This document shows, piece by piece, positions 15,440 to 21,007 of a stretch of DNA of 21,007 nucleotides. The DNA lies in NCBI GenBank assembly GCA_037143735.1, contig JBAWYD010000036.1, forward strand, positions 1 to 21,007, written 5' to 3'. Position 1 is the first letter of the stretch, and the number at the start of each line of letters is the position of its first letter. The DNA comes from JAPLJQ01 sp037143735. GTDB lineage: Bacteria; Desulfobacterota; Syntrophia; Syntrophales; UBA2185. A program made the position numbers and the translations under genes. Under the pieces are notes generated by a model that had not been told where the DNA came from, did not search any database, and saw only the letters and a program-made list of their open reading frames with translations.

Positions 15440-16045
15440 TCATACAGCTAGAATTTTTAGCGTTCTTTTCAACAAAATTTCTAAAGTCATCGGTTCGGGA
15501 AACTCATTGATGATTCTGTCCAATGCGGTTTTAGCCGACTGATTCTTGTATCCGAGGTTGATCAAGGCTGAGAGGGCATCCAACTTCAACTCATCCGTGG
15601 ATAAAGCGTTGCTATCCTTATCAACTGATTCAAATGAAACCATCTTTATCATTTTATCTTTTAGTTCAAGAATAATTCTTTCCGCCATTTTTTTTCCAAC
15701 CCCAGGTATCCGGATCAGCCGGTTCAGATCCCCCCGTGAAACTGCTGCAATCAGATCTCCGGCCGAAATACCGGAAAGGATATTCAATGCGAGCTTTGGC
15801 CCGATACCTGAGACAGAAATCATCAATTGAAAGACCTCTTTTTCTTCACTGCTGTAAAACCCGAAAAGGTTGATGGCGTCATCTTTTACATGGGTATGAA
15901 TGTGGAGCGTCACCGGTTGACTCGTATCTGGAAGTTCATAAAAGGTCGTCAAAGGAAGAAATATACGGTACCCTATGCCGTGGGCGTCTACAATGGCATG
16001 GCTGATGGATTTAAAGATTAAAAGTCCGCTTATACGGGCAATCAT
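15440..16045 (-). CDS. ruvA: Holliday junction DNA helicase subunit RuvA
   Basis: RuvA forms the tetramer that binds the four-way junction and loads RuvB. The 201 residues show the three-domain plan. The first is an OB fold (1-65, MIARISGLL to IHTHVKDD). The second holds two helix-hairpin-helix motifs, VSGIGPKLALNIL and IPGVGKKMAERIILEL. The third, after a flexible linker near 145-155, is a small C-terminal domain that contacts RuvB (ALSALINLGYKNQSAKTAL). The acidic-pin region is not resolved by eye. The ATG at 16045 starts 6 bases after the ruvC stop, so the two are surely co-transcribed. Family identity and completeness are clear. Confidence 0.97.
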   Translation of the reverse strand: MIARISGLLIFKSISHAIVDAHGIGYRIFLPLTTFYELPDTSQPVTLHIHTHVKDDAINLFGFYSSEEKEVFQLMISVSGIGPKLALNILSGISAGDLIAAVSRGDLNRLIRIPGVGKKMAERIILELKDKMIKMVSFESVDKDSNALSTDELKLDALSALINLGYKNQSAKTALDRIINEFPEPMTLEILLKRTLKILAV

Positions 16046-16051
16046 GTGAGT

Positions 16052-16531
16052 TTAAGTGGATACCTTTATTGAATGATTTGCGTGACAGATGGCCACTGCT
16101 AAGGCATCGGCAGCATCTGCAGATGGTACCTGAGAAAGATTTAAAATAGCTTTTATCATTTTCTGAACCTGGCTTTTTTCTGCCCGACCATACCCTACGA
16201 CGGCTTTTTTCACCTGGAGGGGAGTATATTCATAAACAGGCAGATTTCTTTGAGATGCGGCCAGAATAGCTATCCCTCTAACTTCCCCCTGCCTGATTAA
16301 GCTTTTCACATTTTTGCCGTAAAATATATCTTCTATGGCAAAAACATCAGGAACCGATTTATCTATGATCTCCAACAAGTGATGGTATATTGTCGTCAGA
16401 CATGATGAATGAGATGACGTTCTTGCCAGCTTAATTTCGCCATGGGTGACATGTTGAAGATGATTTTTCTGTTTTTCAATTATTCCATATCCGGTGATGT
16501 AATTACCCGGATCAATACCCAATATCCTCAA
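16052..16531 (-). CDS. ruvC: Crossover junction endodeoxyribonuclease RuvC
   Basis: RuvC is the dimeric resolvase that nicks Holliday junctions symmetrically. The 159-residue product shows all four catalytic acids of the family: Asp7 in GIDPG, Glu67 in FAIEDIFYGKN, and Asp139 and Asp142 in SADAADALAVA. The TPLQVKKAVVGYGRAEKSQV segment is also typical. The start codon is TTG at 16531, because the family N-terminus RILGIDPG begins directly after it and no ATG lies nearby in frame. The ribosome site is weak, which may mean coupling to yebC, whose stop lies only 18 bases upstream. It is 6 bases from ruvA. Confidence 0.96.
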   Translation of the reverse strand: MRILGIDPGNYITGYGIIEKQKNHLQHVTHGEIKLARTSSHSSCLTTIYHHLLEIIDKSVPDVFAIEDIFYGKNVKSLIRQGEVRGIAILAASQRNLPVYEYTPLQVKKAVVGYGRAEKSQVQKMIKAILNLSQVPSADAADALAVAICHANHSIKVST

Positions 16532-16549
16532 TTTTCAAACCAATTTGAA

Positions 16550-17302
16550 TTACGAACTAAATCTTTCCATAACGTCATCTGGTATATCAAAATTGGCGTA
16601 AGCATTCTGTACATCATCATTGTCTTCCAGTTTTTCCATCAGCTTGAGCATCTGTAACGCTTTTTCCGCATCCAGCATCACCGTACTTTGGGGAATCATG
16701 GTAACCTGTGCCTTAATGTATTTTACTCCCTTATGATCAATGGCCTTTTTTACCTGTTCAAACAATCCGGGATCCGTCACAACTTCAAATTCGTTTCCCT
16801 CCTCCCTGACATCCTCTGCGCCGGATTCAAGAGCCAACTCCATCATGGAATCTTCATTCAGGCCTTTCTTATCAAATATAATACTTCCCTTCTTTTCAAA
16901 TATCCAGGACACACATCCGTTTTCTCCCAGGTTTCCCCCATGTTTTGAAAATATATGCCTCACTTCTGCTACTGTTCTGTTTTTATTATCCGTCACCACC
17001 TCGACCAAAACAGCGACTCCGCCTGGCCCGTACCCCTCGTAAATAATTTCTTCGTAGCCTGCAGATCCCTCTGTGCCGCCAGCGCCTTTTTTTATTGCCC
17101 TGTCAATGTTGTCTTTCGGCATGTTCTCTTCTTTTGCAACTAATATCGCCTGCCTGAGCCTTGCATTTCCCTCCGGATCAGAACCGCCAAGCCTTACAGC
17201 GAGGGTAATTTCCTTTATGATCTTTGTAAATATTTTTCCCCGCTTCGCATCGGTAGCACCTTTTTTTCTCTTTATTGTATTCCATTTTGAGTGGCCCGAC
17301 AT
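16550..17302 (-). CDS. yebC: YebC/PmpR family protein
   Basis: YebC-family proteins are conserved proteins of about 250 residues. Some members were reported as DNA-binding regulators, and later work links the family to ribosome function during translation of difficult motifs. The product here is 250 residues. It begins MSGHSKWNTIKRKKGATDAK, the classic start, and has KIFTKIIKEI, DNIDRAIKKG, EEIIYEGYGPGGVAVLVEV and KNRTVAEVRHIFSKHGGNLG. The ATG at 17302 is chosen over an upstream in-frame ATG at 17374, because the latter lies in the rrn terminator and adds unrelated residues; AGGAG precedes 17302. It heads the block yebC-ruvC-ruvA-ruvB, a common order in bacteria. Family identity is secure; which function it has in this organism is not shown. 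Confidence 0.95.
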   Translation of the reverse strand: MSGHSKWNTIKRKKGATDAKRGKIFTKIIKEITLAVRLGGSDPEGNARLRQAILVAKEENMPKDNIDRAIKKGAGGTEGSAGYEEIIYEGYGPGGVAVLVEVVTDNKNRTVAEVRHIFSKHGGNLGENGCVSWIFEKKGSIIFDKKGLNEDSMMELALESGAEDVREEGNEFEVVTDPGLFEQVKKAIDHKGVKYIKAQVTMIPQSTVMLDAEKALQMLKLMEKLEDNDDVQNAYANFDIPDDVMERFSS

Positions 17303-17340
17303 GACAAGTGATCTCCTAGTATATTTCCAGAACTCGGAGA

Positions 17341-17369
17341 AACATAACACAAGGTAACATCCGATGCAA
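17341..17369 (-). promoter_or_regulatory. Candidate sigma-70-type promoter for yebC-ruvCAB
   Basis: On the - strand, TTGCAT (17364-17369) and TATGTT (17341-17346) are spaced 17 bases apart and lie about 40 bases before the yebC ATG. The match is partial (TTG of the -35 box and 4 of 6 in the -10 box). The -35 box directly follows the T-run of the rRNA operon terminator. Confidence 0.4.
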
Positions 17370-17372
17370 AAC

Positions 17373-17402
17373 AAAAAAGCCCCTTCCTTTGTGAAGGGGC
17401 TT
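17373..17402 (-). terminator. Rho-independent terminator of the rRNA operon
   Basis: A perfect 10-bp stem (AAGCCCCTTC at 17377-17386 with GAAGGGGCTT at 17393-17402) with a 6-base loop is followed on the - strand by a T-run (TTTTTTGTTTTG). It stands just after the 3' end of 5S rRNA and is GC-rich enough to be strong. Confidence 0.92.
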
Positions 17403-17410
17403 ATATTTTA

Positions 17411-17528
<118 letters not shown>

Positions 17529-17589
17529 TATTATCTTACATATTGTTAACAACTGCATATGTATGAAAGTCTTAAAGCAGCTGATCATG

Positions 17590-17635
17590 TTCTCATTCAA
17601 GCCATCTCTCTAATGAGAGACAGCTTGAATGAGAA
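17590..17635 (-). repeat. Long perfect hairpin in the 23S-5S spacer
   Basis: TTCTCATTCAAGC (17590-17602) pairs with GCTTGAATGAGAA (17623-17635), 13 bp. After a CA/CA internal loop, TCTCTC (17605-17610) pairs with GAGAGA (17615-17620) around a TAAT loop. A second, weaker stem, TACATAT/ATATGTA (17537-17543 with 17557-17563), lies nearer 5S. The structure may be an RNase III processing stem in the rRNA precursor. Confidence 0.75.
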
Positions 17636-17651
17636 TCATTATAATTATTAT

Positions 17652-20681
<3,030 letters not shown>

Positions 20682-20730
20682 ATAAATATTATTTTAGCTC
20701 AGCTTTTAAAACTTTACTTTCACTATATGC

Positions 20731-20746
20731 AATTGTCAAAGAACAA
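20731..20746 (-). promoter_or_regulatory. boxA-like antitermination element
   Basis: On the - strand the sequence TTGTTCTTTGACAATT lies in the tRNA-Ala to 23S spacer. It matches the rRNA boxA pattern (TGCTCTTTAACA type) that recruits NusB/NusE to keep RNA polymerase from terminating. Its place just before 23S is where bacteria often have a second boxA. Confidence 0.65.
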
Positions 20747-20765
20747 ATTCCACCGGTTTATAACC

Positions 20766-20809
20766 GATGCTTGATTGTTCATATCCCAAGACATGAGCAG
20801 TCAAGCATC
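20766..20809 (-). repeat. Imperfect long hairpin in the tRNA-Ala to 23S spacer
   Basis: GATGCTTGA (20766-20774) pairs perfectly with TCAAGCATC (20801-20809). The stem can continue inward through TG and TCAT/ATGA with two mismatches, leaving a loop of about 10 bases. It lies between tRNA-Ala and boxA and may be a processing site that separates the tRNA from pre-23S. Confidence 0.6.
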
Positions 20810-20818
20810 TTCTACAAA

Positions 20819-20894
20819 TGGTGGAGGTGAACGGGTTCGAACCGATGACCTCCTGCGTGCAAGGCAGGCGCTCTCCCAGCTGAGCTACACCCCC
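20819..20894 (-). tRNA. tRNA-Ala (anticodon TGC)
   Basis: A 76-base tRNA on the - strand, with encoded 3' CCA. The acceptor stem GGGGGTG pairs with CACCTCC (one G-U). The D arm TAGCTCAGCTGGGAGAGC, anticodon stem CCTGC/GCAGG with loop CTTGCAC (anticodon TGC, 20859-20861) and T arm with GGTTCGAACCC are all complete. It sits in the 16S-23S spacer behind tRNA-Ile, the usual pair. Confidence 0.97.
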
Positions 20895-20953
20895 AACTCC
20901 CCATTTCCAGCACGCCTCGATCTCTTTCAGCCCCTATCGCACACCCAATGATT

Positions 20954-21007
20954 TGGTGGGCCTAGGTAGATTTGAACTACCGACCTCACGCTTATCAGGC
21001 GTGCGCT
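20954..21007 (-). tRNA. tRNA-Ile (anticodon GAT), 5' end beyond the window
   Basis: The 3' 54 bases of a tRNA on the - strand, with encoded CCA. The anticodon stem CACGC/GCGTG encloses the loop CTGATAA (anticodon GAT, 20994-20996), followed by the variable loop and T arm (TTCAAAT). The acceptor 3' strand TAGGCCC is complete, but its partner and the D arm lie outside. It is 59 bases upstream of tRNA-Ala in the rRNA spacer. Confidence 0.95.

Overview
The window is ordinary bacterial chromosome: dense, mostly housekeeping genes, moderate G+C, and the 3' part of a ribosomal RNA operon. Protein content and neighbourhoods point to a deltaproteobacterial lineage in the broad sense (Desulfobacterota, perhaps near the Syntrophales). 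The clues are a DUF4390-NtrY-NtrX cassette, a DUF3568 lipoprotein, QueH next to RuvB, and lpxC, which implies a Gram-negative outer membrane with lipid A. The taxonomic call is inference from gene style, not from a search.

Layout, left to right. Bases 1-4904 (+ strand) form a tight run, probably one operon: the 3' end of priA, fmt, rsmB (overlapping fmt by 4 bases), a glycine-zipper lipoprotein, a metallo-beta-lactamase-fold hydrolase and purC. Bases 4989-8117 (+) hold a small TPR-like protein whose stop overlaps the dnaJ start, dnaJ itself, a DUF3568 lipoprotein behind a 258-base gap, and a multi-spanning flippase-like membrane protein. This last gene ends 8 bases from the convergent ntrX.

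Bases 8126-17302 are all on the - strand. In transcription order they are yebC, ruvC, ruvA, ruvB and queH, then lpxC with its own likely promoter, then a DUF4390 protein, an NtrY-like sensor kinase and an NtrX-like sigma-54 activator. The first block pairs Holliday-junction processing (RuvABC) with a YebC-family protein and a queuosine enzyme. The last block is a membrane two-component system.

Bases 17373-21007 (- strand) carry an rRNA operon in the classic order (16S, off the window), tRNA-Ile(GAT), tRNA-Ala(TGC), 23S, 5S, and a strong rho-independent terminator. A candidate yebC promoter abuts that terminator. The spacers hold a boxA-like element and two long hairpins.

No phage, insertion sequence, CRISPR array, toxin-antitoxin or defence cassette is visible, and I do not see a clearly novel system. 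The most interesting items are small: the uncharacterised gene coupled to dnaJ, a G10 tract inside the dnaJ zinc-finger region, two mutually exclusive stem-loops in front of lpxC, long hairpins in the rRNA spacers, and a 12-base copy of the spacer boxA in front of the flippase gene.
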